Origin: Terrimonas sp.
Lineage (GTDB): Bacteria > Bacteroidota > Bacteroidia > Chitinophagales > Chitinophagaceae
Reading direction: 5' to 3'
Assembly: GCF_003075435.1 (NCBI RefSeq)
Contig: NZ_QCZJ01000011.1
Coordinates: 118,128-182,127 of the forward strand
DNA: 64,000 nucleotides
The notes under the pieces: generated by a model
The model's input: the letters and a program-made list of their open reading frames with translations, nothing else
The model's database searches: none
What the model was told of the DNA's origin: nothing
Position numbers and translations under genes: made by a program
In this document: positions 51,793 to 60,609 of the stretch, piece by piece
Layout of the letters: the number at the start of each line of letters is the position of its first letter
Position numbering within the stretch: position 1 is the stretch's first letter

Positions 51793-53106
51793 ATGCAGTT
51801 CATCTTCCTGAAATTATATGCGGGATTGTTATTGGTATTTTCATGTGGCTATTTAAATGCACAGGTTGCGGTTCCCGGGCAGCCTTTACCATCGTGGAAA
51901 GAAGGAATGCTTGACCTGCATCACATTAATACCGGTTGGGGCGATGCTGCTTTTTATATTTTTCCTGATGGCACAACAATGCTTTTCGATGCAGGTGAAA
52001 TGAATCCTACGGATGAAAGGGCTTTTACACCAAGAAACGCCCGTATGCGCCCAGATTACAGCAGGCGGCCTTATGAATGGGTAGCATATTATATACAGAA
52101 AGTGGCTCCTTTAAAAGAGAAAACAACCATTGATTATGCTGCTATATCACATTTTCATGATGATCATTTCGGAAGTTGGTACCCCGGTGCAAAATTATCT
52201 GTTACCGGTAAATATAGCCTTACAGGAATAACAGGTGTAGGAGAGCTTATTCCTATTCAATACCTGCTGGACAGGGGCTATCCTGATTATAATTATCCTT
52301 TTGATATGAAGGGATTGCAGGCAGATAAGAACAGCGGTGAAATAAATTTTGCTAAGACCATGCAAAATTATTTTGCTTTTACAGAGGCACGGCAACAGCG
52401 TGGGATGAAGATCGGAAGATTAAAAGCCGGTAGCCGTACACAGGTTTCAATGAAACACGCACCGGTAAAATACCCGGAATTTTATGTTCAGAATATTAAA
52501 GCAAATGGATTGATATGGAACGGAAAAGATTCTGCCGCGACTGAATTTTTTCCACCTGCTGATACCGCTAACCGGGCTACATGGCCAAGTGAAAACGGGT
52601 TGAGCCTGGTGTTTGTAATACACTACGGATCATTTACCTATTATAGCGGAGGAGATTGTGGTGGTATTGTTTCTTATGGAGATGCGGCATGGAAAGATAT
52701 TGAAACTCCTGTGGCTAAAGTGATAGGAGAGGTGGATGTGGCCACGCTCGACCATCATGGCAACAGGGATGCTGTAAATGAGTTCCAGGTAAAAACATTC
52801 AAGCCCAGGGTATGGATACAACAGTCCTGGTCTTCAGATCACCCGGGAGAGGAAGTGTTGCGCAGGCTGACCACTCCTTACCTGTACAAAGAGCCCAGGG
52901 ATATCTTTACCACAAACATGCTTGATGCAAACAGGTATGTGATAGGTTCACTTATTGATCGTTCTTACAAAAGTTTACAGGGGCATATTGTGGTAAGAGT
53001 GATGCCCGGCGGTAAGGAATATTATGTAATTATTTTGGATGACAGTACGCCGGATATGCCTGTAAAAGCTGTATTCGGCCCGTATATATCCAAAATAAAA
53101 AAATAA
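51793..53106 (+). CDS. Secreted metallo-beta-lactamase-fold hydrolase (ComEC/Rec2-like)
   Basis: 437 residues with a signal peptide ending YLNAQ. The zinc-binding motif is AISHFHDDHFGSWYPG (near residue 118), preceded by the N-terminal FPDGTTMLFDAGE, and a later DHHGNRDAV and the DH of SSDHPGEE contribute the remaining ligands. The fold is that of ComEC C-terminal-like hydrolases. Substrate unknown; it could be a nuclease or phosphodiesterase in the envelope. Convergent with transaldolase. Confidence 0.85.
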   Translation: MQFIFLKLYAGLLLVFSCGYLNAQVAVPGQPLPSWKEGMLDLHHINTGWGDAAFYIFPDGTTMLFDAGEMNPTDERAFTPRNARMRPDYSRRPYEWVAYYIQKVAPLKEKTTIDYAAISHFHDDHFGSWYPGAKLSVTGKYSLTGITGVGELIPIQYLLDRGYPDYNYPFDMKGLQADKNSGEINFAKTMQNYFAFTEARQQRGMKIGRLKAGSRTQVSMKHAPVKYPEFYVQNIKANGLIWNGKDSAATEFFPPADTANRATWPSENGLSLVFVIHYGSFTYYSGGDCGGIVSYGDAAWKDIETPVAKVIGEVDVATLDHHGNRDAVNEFQVKTFKPRVWIQQSWSSDHPGEEVLRRLTTPYLYKEPRDIFTTNMLDANRYVIGSLIDRSYKSLQGHIVVRVMPGGKEYYVIILDDSTPDMPVKAVFGPYISKIKK

Positions 53107-53116
53107 TGAGCATAAA

Positions 53117-53139
53117 AAAACCGGAGTAAATCCGGTTTT
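53117..53139. terminator. Bidirectional terminator
   Basis: AAAACCGGA-5-TCCGGTTTT with T-runs on either strand, between the convergent metallo-beta-lactamase and transaldolase genes. Confidence 0.85.
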
Positions 53140-53144
53140 ATATT

Positions 53145-53801
53145 TTATTGCTTCATTTTTTTAGCATCTTCAAGGAATTTAGCCAGTCCTATATCTGTAA
53201 GCGGATGCTTTAATAAACCAAGAATAGGCTCAAGCGGACAGGTACAAACATCAGCGCCTAATTCAGCGGCTCTTACTATATGCAACGAACTGCGGATAGA
53301 AGCAGCAAGTATCTGTGTTTTAAAACCCTGTAAAGAATAAATCTGTGCTATCTGGCCAATGAGTTCCATACCATCCCAGTTACCATCGTCAATCCTGCCT
53401 ACAAATGGTGATACATATGTTGCGCCGGCTTTAGCGGCAAGAATAGCCTGCCCTGCAGAAAATACAAGTGTACAATTGGTTTTTATACCATTATCGGTAA
53501 ACCATTTCAATGCTTTTACACCATCTTTTATCATAGGCACTTTTACAACGATATTGGGATGTATTGCAGCAAGTATTTTTCCTTCTTCAACTATCCCGTT
53601 AAAATCAGTGGAAATAACTTCCGCGCTTATATCGCCATCTACCATTTCGCAAATGGTTTTATAGTGGTTTCTTACGGCTTCTTCTCCTTTTATGCCTTCT
53701 TTTGCCATCAGTGACGGGTTTGTGGTTACACCATCCAGTATACCTAATTCATTAGCTTCTTTAATCTGGGCAAGATTCGCTGTATCAATAAAAAATTTCA
53801 T
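53145..53801 (-). CDS. tal: Transaldolase (TAL/FSA family)
   Basis: 218 residues, the short form found in many Bacteroidota. Schiff-base lysine in NIVVKVPMIKDG, followed by NCTLVFSAGQAILAAKAGATYVSPFVGRIDD. The residue preceding VGRID is Phe, as in transaldolases, whereas E. coli fructose-6-phosphate aldolase has Tyr there; so transaldolase is favoured. It moves a dihydroxyacetone unit in the pentose phosphate pathway. Confidence 0.9.
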   Translation of the reverse strand: MKFFIDTANLAQIKEANELGILDGVTTNPSLMAKEGIKGEEAVRNHYKTICEMVDGDISAEVISTDFNGIVEEGKILAAIHPNIVVKVPMIKDGVKALKWFTDNGIKTNCTLVFSAGQAILAAKAGATYVSPFVGRIDDGNWDGMELIGQIAQIYSLQGFKTQILAASIRSSLHIVRAAELGADVCTCPLEPILGLLKHPLTDIGLAKFLEDAKKMKQ

Positions 53802-53873
53802 AACCTAATAGTTTGTGTTGACTTTTTTAACAGTTTTATAATTAAACGGGCAACGAATATACAAAATAAAAAA

Positions 53874-53970
53874 GGCAAGTTACTTACATCGCACCGCTAC
53901 AACCGCCTACCCTTGCTACCTTCCGGTCCTGGGGGAGTTCAGCAGGAGCTGGTCGTATAAGACTTGCCGC
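53874..53970 (-). ncRNA. ffs: Bacterial small signal recognition particle RNA (4.5S)
   Basis: On the minus strand the conserved SRP core is clear: CCCCAGGACCGGAAGGTAGC, followed by AAGGGTAGGC, which is the helix 8 loop bound by Ffh. The ends GGCAAGT and ACTTGCC pair to close the stem, and a T-run follows the 3' end at about 53870. Length about 97 nucleotides is normal. The RNA works with Ffh in co-translational targeting. The opposite strand has no gene here. Confidence 0.95.
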
Positions 53971-54134
53971 CGCAAATATAGGAAAGATATGGTTGAGTGA
54001 AAAATTTAAAAGCTGTTATACAGCGGTCAGCTATCAGCTGTCAGTGCCTTGTCTGCTTTCAATCCTGTTCAATAAAATTCCTTTTTTCGACAAATTTATT
54101 TCCGGTTTCGATAATGTTACCGGTACAGCCGTAA

Positions 54135-54142
54135 TACTTTTG
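54135..54142 (+). promoter_or_regulatory. Putative -7 element of the siderophore-receptor gene
   Basis: TACTTTTG, matching TAnnTTTG, 20 bases before the ATG at 54162. A GTTTCG stretch at about 54106 could serve as a weak -33. The gap also holds a CAGCTATCAGC word at about 54024-54046. Confidence 0.45.
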
Positions 54143-54161
54143 CGCCCAAATTTACTTATAA

Positions 54162-56570
54162 ATGAAACTAACGTTTTTTGTTGCATCTCTGTTTTGTAGT
54201 ATTGGTTTATTTGCTCAAAATGGCATTATCAAAGGAATTATTCGTACCTCAGACGGAAAACCTGCCGAATCTGTTTCTGTAACCTTAAAAGGTACCAATA
54301 AGGGAACTATAGCAAACAGGCATGGCTATTACGAGATCAGGAATATATTACCAGGAGATTATATTGTAACCACAACATACATTGGGCTTGAAACGAAAGA
54401 AACAGCCGTGAAGCTATTGACGGGCCAAACACTGACCGTAGATTTTGAATTAAGGGAAACTGAGAACCAGTTGCGTGAAGTGATCATATCTACCAACCGA
54501 ATTAAAACAAGCAGTCAGTATGTTGCTAAAATGCCACTCAAAAATCTTGAAAATCCGCAGGTATATAATATTATATCGGCAGATCTCATGAAACAGCAGG
54601 CCATCACCAGCTATGATGACGCTTTAAAAAATGTTCCCGGTATCTTTCGCCTTTGGGAATCTACCGGTCGTGATGGCGATGGAGGTTCTTATTTTTCTAT
54701 ACGCGGGTTTGAATCGCAGCTCACCATGCTGAATGGTTTGCCAGGATTGACCAACGGTAATTTAGATCCTGCCAACCTGGAGCGCATAGAAGTGATAAAA
54801 GGCCCTTCAGGAACACTATTTGGATCACCGGTAATAAGCTATGGCGGGCTGGTGAATAATGTTACTAAAAAACCATACGACCATTTTGGCGGAGAAGTGG
54901 GATATACAGCGGGTAGCTTTGGGTTGAACCGTTTTACGGCAGATATCAATACTCCGTTAGCTAAAGATAATTCCGTAATAATTCGTTTGAACACAGCTTA
55001 TCAAAGTGAAAACAGTTTCCAGGATCAGGGTTTCAGGAAATCGTTTTTTTTAGCGCCTACCTTATCTTATAAAGCATCAGACCGGCTTTCGTTTTTAATT
55101 GTTTCGGAATTTATGCAGGAAGAAAAAACCAACCCGTTAATGATCTTTTTAGGCAGGGAAACTCCTTTGCAGTTTAAAGACCTGGCTGATTTGAATTATA
55201 ACAGGAAACTATCACTTACCAGTAACGAGCTTTCCATAAAATCGCCCCGCTACAATGTACAGGCACAGATGCTCTATAAATTATCTGATAAATGGACTTC
55301 GCAAACAGTAGTTTCAAACGGGCAGGCAAATTCAAACGGGTACTATACCTATCTGTACGATAACCAGGACGGCTTCCGTGATTTCGGATTGTGGGTTACA
55401 AAAACCAACTCCACCACCAATACAACTGATATTCAGCAAAATTTTACCGGGGATTTTAAAATCGGGTCTTTCAGGAACAGGCTGCTTTTCGGCTTAGATT
55501 ATTTTGACAGGAAAACTTCTTCGAACGGAACAGGATATGCAAGAATACATAATGTAAACCTGCAGGGGGAAGTAAACTATCGTGATCCTGATAATCCCGG
55601 GGAAGAATTGCCTAATAAAACAACTTTAACCCAACCTTCTGTAGACGCTTTACTTGCTAATACAACTCCTTATCCCTGGGAGCCGAAGGATAAAGCCTAC
55701 AGCGCTTATGTATCGGATGTTTTTAATATCCTCCCACAACTTTCTGCAATGGCTAGTCTAAGAGTAGACCACTTTAAGAACAGTGAGTTTGGGCAAACTA
55801 CTTTATCTCCCAAATTTGGCATTAATTACCAGCCAGTAAAAGACCAGGTGGCATTATTTGTAAATTATATGAATGGCTTTAGTAATGTAGCGCCCGGAGC
55901 GGTGGCAGATGAGGATGGTGACCCAACAGGCGAAATAAAGAATTTCAGACCCGAACATGCCAACCAGTTTGAAGCCGGCATAAAAACAAACCTGATAAAA
56001 GATAAATTAAATGCAACCATAAGCTATTACAATATAACTGTAGATGATGTGGTAATTGCAGACCCAACCAATCCTTACAATACTTTTCAGGGCGGTAAGC
56101 AAAGAAATAAAGGCTTTGAAGTAGATATTCAAACAAGCCCTGTAGAAGGCTTAAATATCATTATAGGCTATGCTTATAATGATAGTAAAATACTTGACGG
56201 GGAAGATATGCCTACATCATGGTTTGAAGTGGGTAAAAGGCCGTTGGATGCAGGATCTCCTCACCTTGCCAATTTTTGGATCACCTATAAACTTTTAAAT
56301 ACCAAACTGAACGGTTTGGGTATTGGCTTTGGCGGGAATTATGTAGGGGAATACAATACTATCAACCTCTCGGCTACCGGCAATTTTCTAATACCATCAT
56401 ACACATCTTTAAACGGCAGTGTGTTTTATGATGCCGGTAAATTTCGCGTTGGCTTCAACTTAAATAATATTACCAATAAAGGCTATGCCGGCGGATGGAG
56501 CACCGTAAACCCGCAAAAAACAAGAAATATTGCTTTAAGCCTGGTGTATAAATTTCAACAGGTACAGTAA
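54162..56570 (+). CDS. TonB-dependent siderophore-type receptor
   Basis: 802 residues with signal peptide ending IGLFAQ. Carboxypeptidase-like domain (IIRTSDGKPAESVSVTLKGTNKGTI), TonB-box-like and plug blocks (LMKQQAITSYDDALKNVPGIFRLWE, YFSIRGFESQLTMLNGLPGLTNGNLDPANLERIEVIKGPSGTLFGS) characteristic of siderophore receptors, then a barrel ending SLVYKFQQVQ. It probably imports an iron chelate. No adjacent biosynthesis or reductase gene, so specificity is unknown. A long hairpin follows. Confidence 0.92.
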   Translation: MKLTFFVASLFCSIGLFAQNGIIKGIIRTSDGKPAESVSVTLKGTNKGTIANRHGYYEIRNILPGDYIVTTTYIGLETKETAVKLLTGQTLTVDFELRETENQLREVIISTNRIKTSSQYVAKMPLKNLENPQVYNIISADLMKQQAITSYDDALKNVPGIFRLWESTGRDGDGGSYFSIRGFESQLTMLNGLPGLTNGNLDPANLERIEVIKGPSGTLFGSPVISYGGLVNNVTKKPYDHFGGEVGYTAGSFGLNRFTADINTPLAKDNSVIIRLNTAYQSENSFQDQGFRKSFFLAPTLSYKASDRLSFLIVSEFMQEEKTNPLMIFLGRETPLQFKDLADLNYNRKLSLTSNELSIKSPRYNVQAQMLYKLSDKWTSQTVVSNGQANSNGYYTYLYDNQDGFRDFGLWVTKTNSTTNTTDIQQNFTGDFKIGSFRNRLLFGLDYFDRKTSSNGTGYARIHNVNLQGEVNYRDPDNPGEELPNKTTLTQPSVDALLANTTPYPWEPKDKAYSAYVSDVFNILPQLSAMASLRVDHFKNSEFGQTTLSPKFGINYQPVKDQVALFVNYMNGFSNVAPGAVADEDGDPTGEIKNFRPEHANQFEAGIKTNLIKDKLNATISYYNITVDDVVIADPTNPYNTFQGGKQRNKGFEVDIQTSPVEGLNIIIGYAYNDSKILDGEDMPTSWFEVGKRPLDAGSPHLANFWITYKLLNTKLNGLGIGFGGNYVGEYNTINLSATGNFLIPSYTSLNGSVFYDAGKFRVGFNLNNITNKGYAGGWSTVNPQKTRNIALSLVYKFQQVQ

Positions 56571-56578
56571 ATAAATAA

Positions 56579-56623
56579 ACATATTGATTTACCGCTTATT
56601 TTATGAGGGGTAAATCAATATGT
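56579..56623 (+). terminator. Hairpin after the siderophore receptor
   Basis: Perfect 15-bp arms ACATATTGATTTACC (56579-56593) and its reverse complement (56609-56623), 15 bases apart. No strong T-run follows. The right arm also encodes the last codons of the short minus-strand frame at 56596. Confidence 0.6.
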
Positions 56624-56715
56624 CCTTCAAATGAAATTGACTGTTTACCCGCATCATATTTAAGTTGTGGAACCACATTAGCTCTAAATCCAACACTCGT
56701 AAGTATTTTCCGGGC
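56596..56715 (-). pseudogene. 3' end of an unidentified gene
   Basis: A minus-strand frame of about 40 residues ending GHIDLPLIK followed by TAA has a protein-like composition (RKILTSVGFRANVVPQLKYD). Upstream the reading frame becomes cysteine-rich and unlike protein. It looks like the last exon-like piece of a gene whose 5' part was lost when the RHS segment arrived next to it. Family not recognised. Confidence 0.35.
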
Positions 56716-56788
56716 AATGCATAAGTGTTTTCTTTTGCAACGTATATGGAGTATGCATAAATTTATACACAAACACAATAATTAATAA

Positions 56789-58795
56789 GGTACTATCACC
56801 TATACCTATGATGCGGCGGGTAATAAGCTGAAGAAAACAGTGTTGGAAACAGGGGCAATCGTACCCTATAATGGAACGGATTATACAACCGGTATTACCA
56901 CCACTACCGTTTATCTCGGTGGAATGGTATATGAAAGCAAAAACTACCAGGATGCTGCGTTAAGTTCGCTTGAATATATAAACAGGCTGCAGTTCATTGG
57001 TCATGAAGAAGGCAGGATACGCTTTAAGCCTGAGGATAATACATTTCAGTATGATTATTTCCTGAAAGACCACCTGGGCAATGTGCGGTCTGTAATTACA
57101 GAAGAGCTCAGGCAGGATGTATACCCGATTGCCAGTATGGAAACGGCAACATCTGCACTGGAAAATACCTATTACAGCAATATTGATAACAGCCGTTATG
57201 CAAGAGCAGGCATCTCCGGTTATCCCACAGACAACACCACTACGCCCAATGATTATGTAGCCAGGACAAATGGCAGCGACAATAAAATTGGTCCCGGCAT
57301 TTTGCTGAAGGTGATGAGCGGCGATAAGTTCAACATCAGTGTAAAGAGCTGGTATAAGAAGAACGGCGCTACACCGGGAACACCTGTTGATCCCTTATTA
57401 TCCCTGATCGCAGCGTTATCCTCAGGAGTGAGCGGCGCATCATCGCTGCATGGCACGGCAGGGCAGATAGAGAGCAGCGGAGTGCTTGACCCTGCAGTCA
57501 ACGGTTTTTTACCTACCCGTGAGTCTCCGGGTACAGACAAGCCCAAAGCATACCTGAACTATATCCTGCTGAATGAGCAGCTGAAATTTGTGAGTGATGA
57601 AGGCAGCGGATCAAGCATTGTAGGGGCAGATGAGGAATTTAAAACGCATACCATAACAGATAAGCTGATAACAAAGAACGGATATTTGTATATTTACGTG
57701 AGCAATGAAACACCAAACATTAATGTGTTCTTTGACAATTTACAGGTGAACCTGAAGCGGGGGATGTTACTGGAGGAGACGCATTATTATCCGTTCGGAC
57801 TTACCATGGCGGGGATTAGCTCCAAGGCATTAGCGTTCGGGGAGCCTGAGAATAAATACAAGTATAACGGTAAGGAGGAACAACGTAAAGAGTTCAGTGA
57901 TGGCAGTGGGTTGGAGTGGCTGGATTATGGAGCGAGAATGTATGATAACCAAATTGGGCGGTGGCATGCCATTGATCCGTTGGCGGATGAGTATAGAAAA
58001 TGGTCGCCTTACAACTATGCGTTGAATAATCCATTAAGATTTATTGATCCAGATGGAATGGGAGTAACAGGTGATTATTATAAACGTGATGGAACATATT
58101 TAGGAACAGATCATATTGATGACGATAAGACCTATGTTGTTGATGATAATGCGATTACAAGTAGGGTTTCTGATGATACAAAAACTACATACACCTTTAA
58201 TAAAAGTGGGGTTACTGATTTAAATATATCACATCAAGTTTTTATAGCTTTTGCATCGCTTATTAATACAGAATCTAGTGGTTCAAAAGATGAATCATAT
58301 GCAATTGGAAATGTTACAATGAATTTTATAGATCAGGGTGGTTCATCACAATTAAAAACATTAGAGGATGTTGCAATGTACGATAACCGCTTTGCCCAAG
58401 GTGCAACCCAGAAGGACTACGACGCATTCACAGCACTAACGCCTCGGGAACAAAATGCCAAATTTGCCGTTGGAGCCGCAATAAATGCTATAGGCAATAG
58501 TCAAGGATTGCCAGGATATAGTGATTATTCAGGCGGCGCTAATTCATGGGATGGAATAGACTTAATAGCATCTTCTTGGAAGAATCCACACAGAAATTAC
58601 ACATGGAGTTCGGATTCAAAAGAATTACTAAGAACCTTTAAAAAAGATAATAATGGAGGGGTGAATGTAAACGGCTTTACTTATAAAGACAGTGGATATC
58701 AAATATCGGCCAAAAAAATTATTGGTAAAACTTTATACACTAGTTTGCAAGGAGGCAGAGGTGAGAAAAAAGAAAGTTCAATCAGGTTTAGATAA
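56789..58795 (+). pseudogene. 5'-truncated RHS polymorphic toxin, tip 1
   Basis: A frame opens directly after a TAA (56786-56788) with the RHS repeat sequence [18 protein letters not shown]; the RHS shell upstream is missing, so translation from the GTG at 56840 is uncertain. The conserved core follows ([36 protein letters not shown], then [42 protein letters not shown]). After it comes a variable tip of about 235 residues containing [21 protein letters not shown], which faintly resembles SleB-type wall hydrolases. An adjacent lipoprotein is the likely immunity gene. Confidence 0.8.
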
Positions 58796-58848
58796 GCAAA
58801 AATAGATATTCATGAACCTTATAAATAAACAAAGTATTAAGCTACTCA
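58728..58848 (+). repeat. 121-bp direct repeat, copy 1
   Basis: It covers the last codons of RHS tip 1, its stop and the first 12 codons of the following lipoprotein gene. The copy at 60483-60603 matches throughout; I see one mismatch (T at 58741 versus C). Confidence 0.85.
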
Positions 58849-59465
58849 TTCTTATATTCTCTTTTGCCATGTCGTGTCGGGATCAGAACGGTAACTTTAA
58901 ACAAAATGAGGAACCGACTTATTTAGGAGGAAGTTTGAAAGATGCTTATACAGACACGATTGCAAAGAATTCTATTTTTAAAAAATGGCTAGTTGATACC
59001 CTTAAGATTATCGATTTTTCTAAGACAGAATTGCAAACTCAAAGTAGTGGTAAAATAGAAAATGTCATAGTCTCGCAAGATTCATTAGATTTATCTATAG
59101 TAAGAGGTTATGATGTAACTTATCCTATAGGCATATCAAAAAATCCGGATGCCAATTTAGAAATGGTATTATCGCTTTTGGATCAGTATGGTGAATTACC
59201 AAGGTCGCAGAGTAAAATAGAGTTTGATATATTACTATATTATGCTGTTTCTCCTGTGCCAGAATTGTCTTATGATATGAGTATAGAAGTAAAACGGCTT
59301 TTGATATCAGATGTTTCTAAAATGACAAGTTCTGAATATAGTATTGTAAATGGTAGATTAGATCACAAGATTGTTGTTTGGTCAAGTGTGAAAGGCACAA
59401 AAAAAACTGAATACATAGATTTTATTTGGGAAAATAACACATTGATCAAAAAAAAACGCAATTAA
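58812..59465 (+). CDS. Lipoprotein, candidate immunity protein for RHS tip 1
   Basis: 217 residues with a lipoprotein signal ending FAMSCRDQ. It starts 16 bases after the RHS stop. The mature protein has alternating strands and helices and no recognised domain. As a periplasm-facing lipoprotein it would be well placed to block a wall-degrading toxin, which fits the tip's possible hydrolase nature, but this is inference from position. A strong terminator follows. Confidence 0.65.
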   Translation: MNLINKQSIKLLILIFSFAMSCRDQNGNFKQNEEPTYLGGSLKDAYTDTIAKNSIFKKWLVDTLKIIDFSKTELQTQSSGKIENVIVSQDSLDLSIVRGYDVTYPIGISKNPDANLEMVLSLLDQYGELPRSQSKIEFDILLYYAVSPVPELSYDMSIEVKRLLISDVSKMTSSEYSIVNGRLDHKIVVWSSVKGTKKTEYIDFIWENNTLIKKKRN

Positions 59466-59533
59466 TAGTTTATCTGATCCAAGCAGTCGCAAGCACCCAC
59501 TTGTGGCGTGAGTTAACAAAGTAATACTATAAA

Positions 59534-59565
59534 AACAGCCCGGCAACGCCGGGCTGTTGCATTTT
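59534..59565 (+). terminator. Rho-independent terminator
   Basis: A perfect 11-bp stem AACAGCCCGGC / GCCGGGCTGTT with a 3-base loop, followed by GCATTTT. Its GC content contrasts with the AT-rich genes around it. Confidence 0.9.
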
Positions 59566-59701
59566 ATGAGGCATACGCCTGTTGTGTATTAAAGTCTCTT
59601 ATGTAGGCTGTAATCATTTTTAGCAAAAGCGGGATAAAAGTACCACTGATTACTGATATAGTAACTCCAAAAAATTTAGAATATTAAAATCCAGTTATGC
59701 G

Positions 59702-59950
59702 ATGACACTATTGAGCATTTTATTCATTTTGTGTTATATTGGTAAAATGCTACTTCATCAGTATGTGGCAAAAAAAAACGGAGATAAGTTAGTGATTAGT
59801 GCTTTAGGGAGTACATCATCCAACTTATTTTGGTTTTACACAAAGCCAGTTTCAAAGCAGACTGTCCATTTGAAACGACTCGTTAATATTTTGTTTGCTA
59901 GTTGTTTTATTTTGATAATAATTAGCTTGTTTATTAAATTTCAATTATGA
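59702..59950 (+). CDS. Small membrane protein, unknown function
   Basis: 82 residues with hydrophobic segments at both ends (LLSILFILCYIGKMLLH and NILFASCFILIIISLFI) and a basic middle. Its stop overlaps the next start by four bases (ATGA), so the two genes are translated together. It may be an immunity or helper protein stranded by loss of its toxin. Confidence 0.65.
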   Translation: MTLLSILFILCYIGKMLLHQYVAKKNGDKLVISALGSTSSNLFWFYTKPVSKQTVHLKRLVNILFASCFILIIISLFIKFQL

Positions 59951-60342
59951 AATGCTTTTTAATTTTTTTATTTCTCTTTTGCTTTAATAGTTGTTTTTGC
60001 CAGTTTTGGGGAGACTCAACTATACTTCACCAGGACATATTTTATACAGTTGAAAAAAATCCTCAATTCGGTAATAGTGTGAACGAGTATTATAAATTTA
60101 TTGCTGATAATTTACTCATTGAGAGTGGCACCATTGTTTCATTAATGAAAAATGTCGTAACTGTAAAGATTGTTGTAAGCAAATCGGGCAAAATAGTCTA
60201 TGCAGAGGTCACCGATGGTATAAATGAAACTTGTAATAGAGCAGTTTTAGATTTGATAAAGAAAATGCCATCATGGTCTCCTGGAAAACAAAATGGCAAA
60301 CCGGTTTCATGCTTTGTTAATTTACCAATCTTAATTATCTAA
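59947..60342 (+). CDS. TonB C-terminal-like exported protein
   Basis: 131 residues with signal peptide ending NSCFCQ. The second half matches the TonB C-terminal domain: VTVKIVVSKSGKIVYAEV, then NRAVLDLIKKMPSWSPGKQNGKPVSCFVNLPI. It lacks the membrane anchor and proline-rich region of real TonB. Such stand-alone domains are common near RHS loci in Bacteroidota and may be immunity proteins; this is inferred. Confidence 0.8.
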   Translation: MKCFLIFLFLFCFNSCFCQFWGDSTILHQDIFYTVEKNPQFGNSVNEYYKFIADNLLIESGTIVSLMKNVVTVKIVVSKSGKIVYAEVTDGINETCNRAVLDLIKKMPSWSPGKQNGKPVSCFVNLPILII

Positions 60343-60381
60343 TTTAATTTTCACGGAGCTGGCGCAGGTCTGAGGCGATGT

Positions 60382-60450
60382 GTGTATGTAAGCAACGAAA
60401 GTCCCGTTGACGTATTCTTTCCTTCTGCGCAGTTTTTATGTTTGAAATGG
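60382..60450 (+). pseudogene. Remnant of another RHS core
   Basis: The frame encodes VYVSNESPVDVFF, homologous to [14 protein letters not shown] in the two RHS copies in this window but clearly divergent from them. It keeps only about a dozen recognisable residues, then ends in unrelated sequence. It marks a third RHS gene that was deleted here. Confidence 0.55.
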
Positions 60451-60458
60451 AATTATAA

Positions 60459-60479
60459 GGTGGGACACGAACCACGGCG
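60459..60479 (+). repeat. 21-bp inverted repeat, left copy
   Basis: It begins GGTGGGACACGAACCACGG. Its exact reverse complement lies at 63493-63513. The two copies enclose the second RHS cassette, its candidate immunity genes and the orphan tip. Confidence 0.85.
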
Positions 60480-60482
60480 GGT

Positions 60483-60603
60483 AAACTTTATACACCAGTT
60501 TGCAAGGAGGCAGAGGTGAGAAAAAAGAAAGTTCAATCAGGTTTAGATAAGCAAAAATAGATATTCATGAACCTTATAAATAAACAAAGTATTAAGCTAC
60601 TCA
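60483..60603 (+). repeat. 121-bp direct repeat, copy 2
   Basis: Near-identical to 58728-58848. It joins, at 60604, a piece of an unrelated sequence that runs into RHS copy 2. The copied lipoprotein start is out of frame after 12 codons, so it makes no protein. Confidence 0.85.
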
Positions 60604-60609
60604 GAGTTA

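Noticed and set aside
57253..57546. Minus-strand frame repeated in both RHS copies (also at 60714-61001)
   Set aside because: It is duplicated only because the underlying RHS DNA is duplicated.
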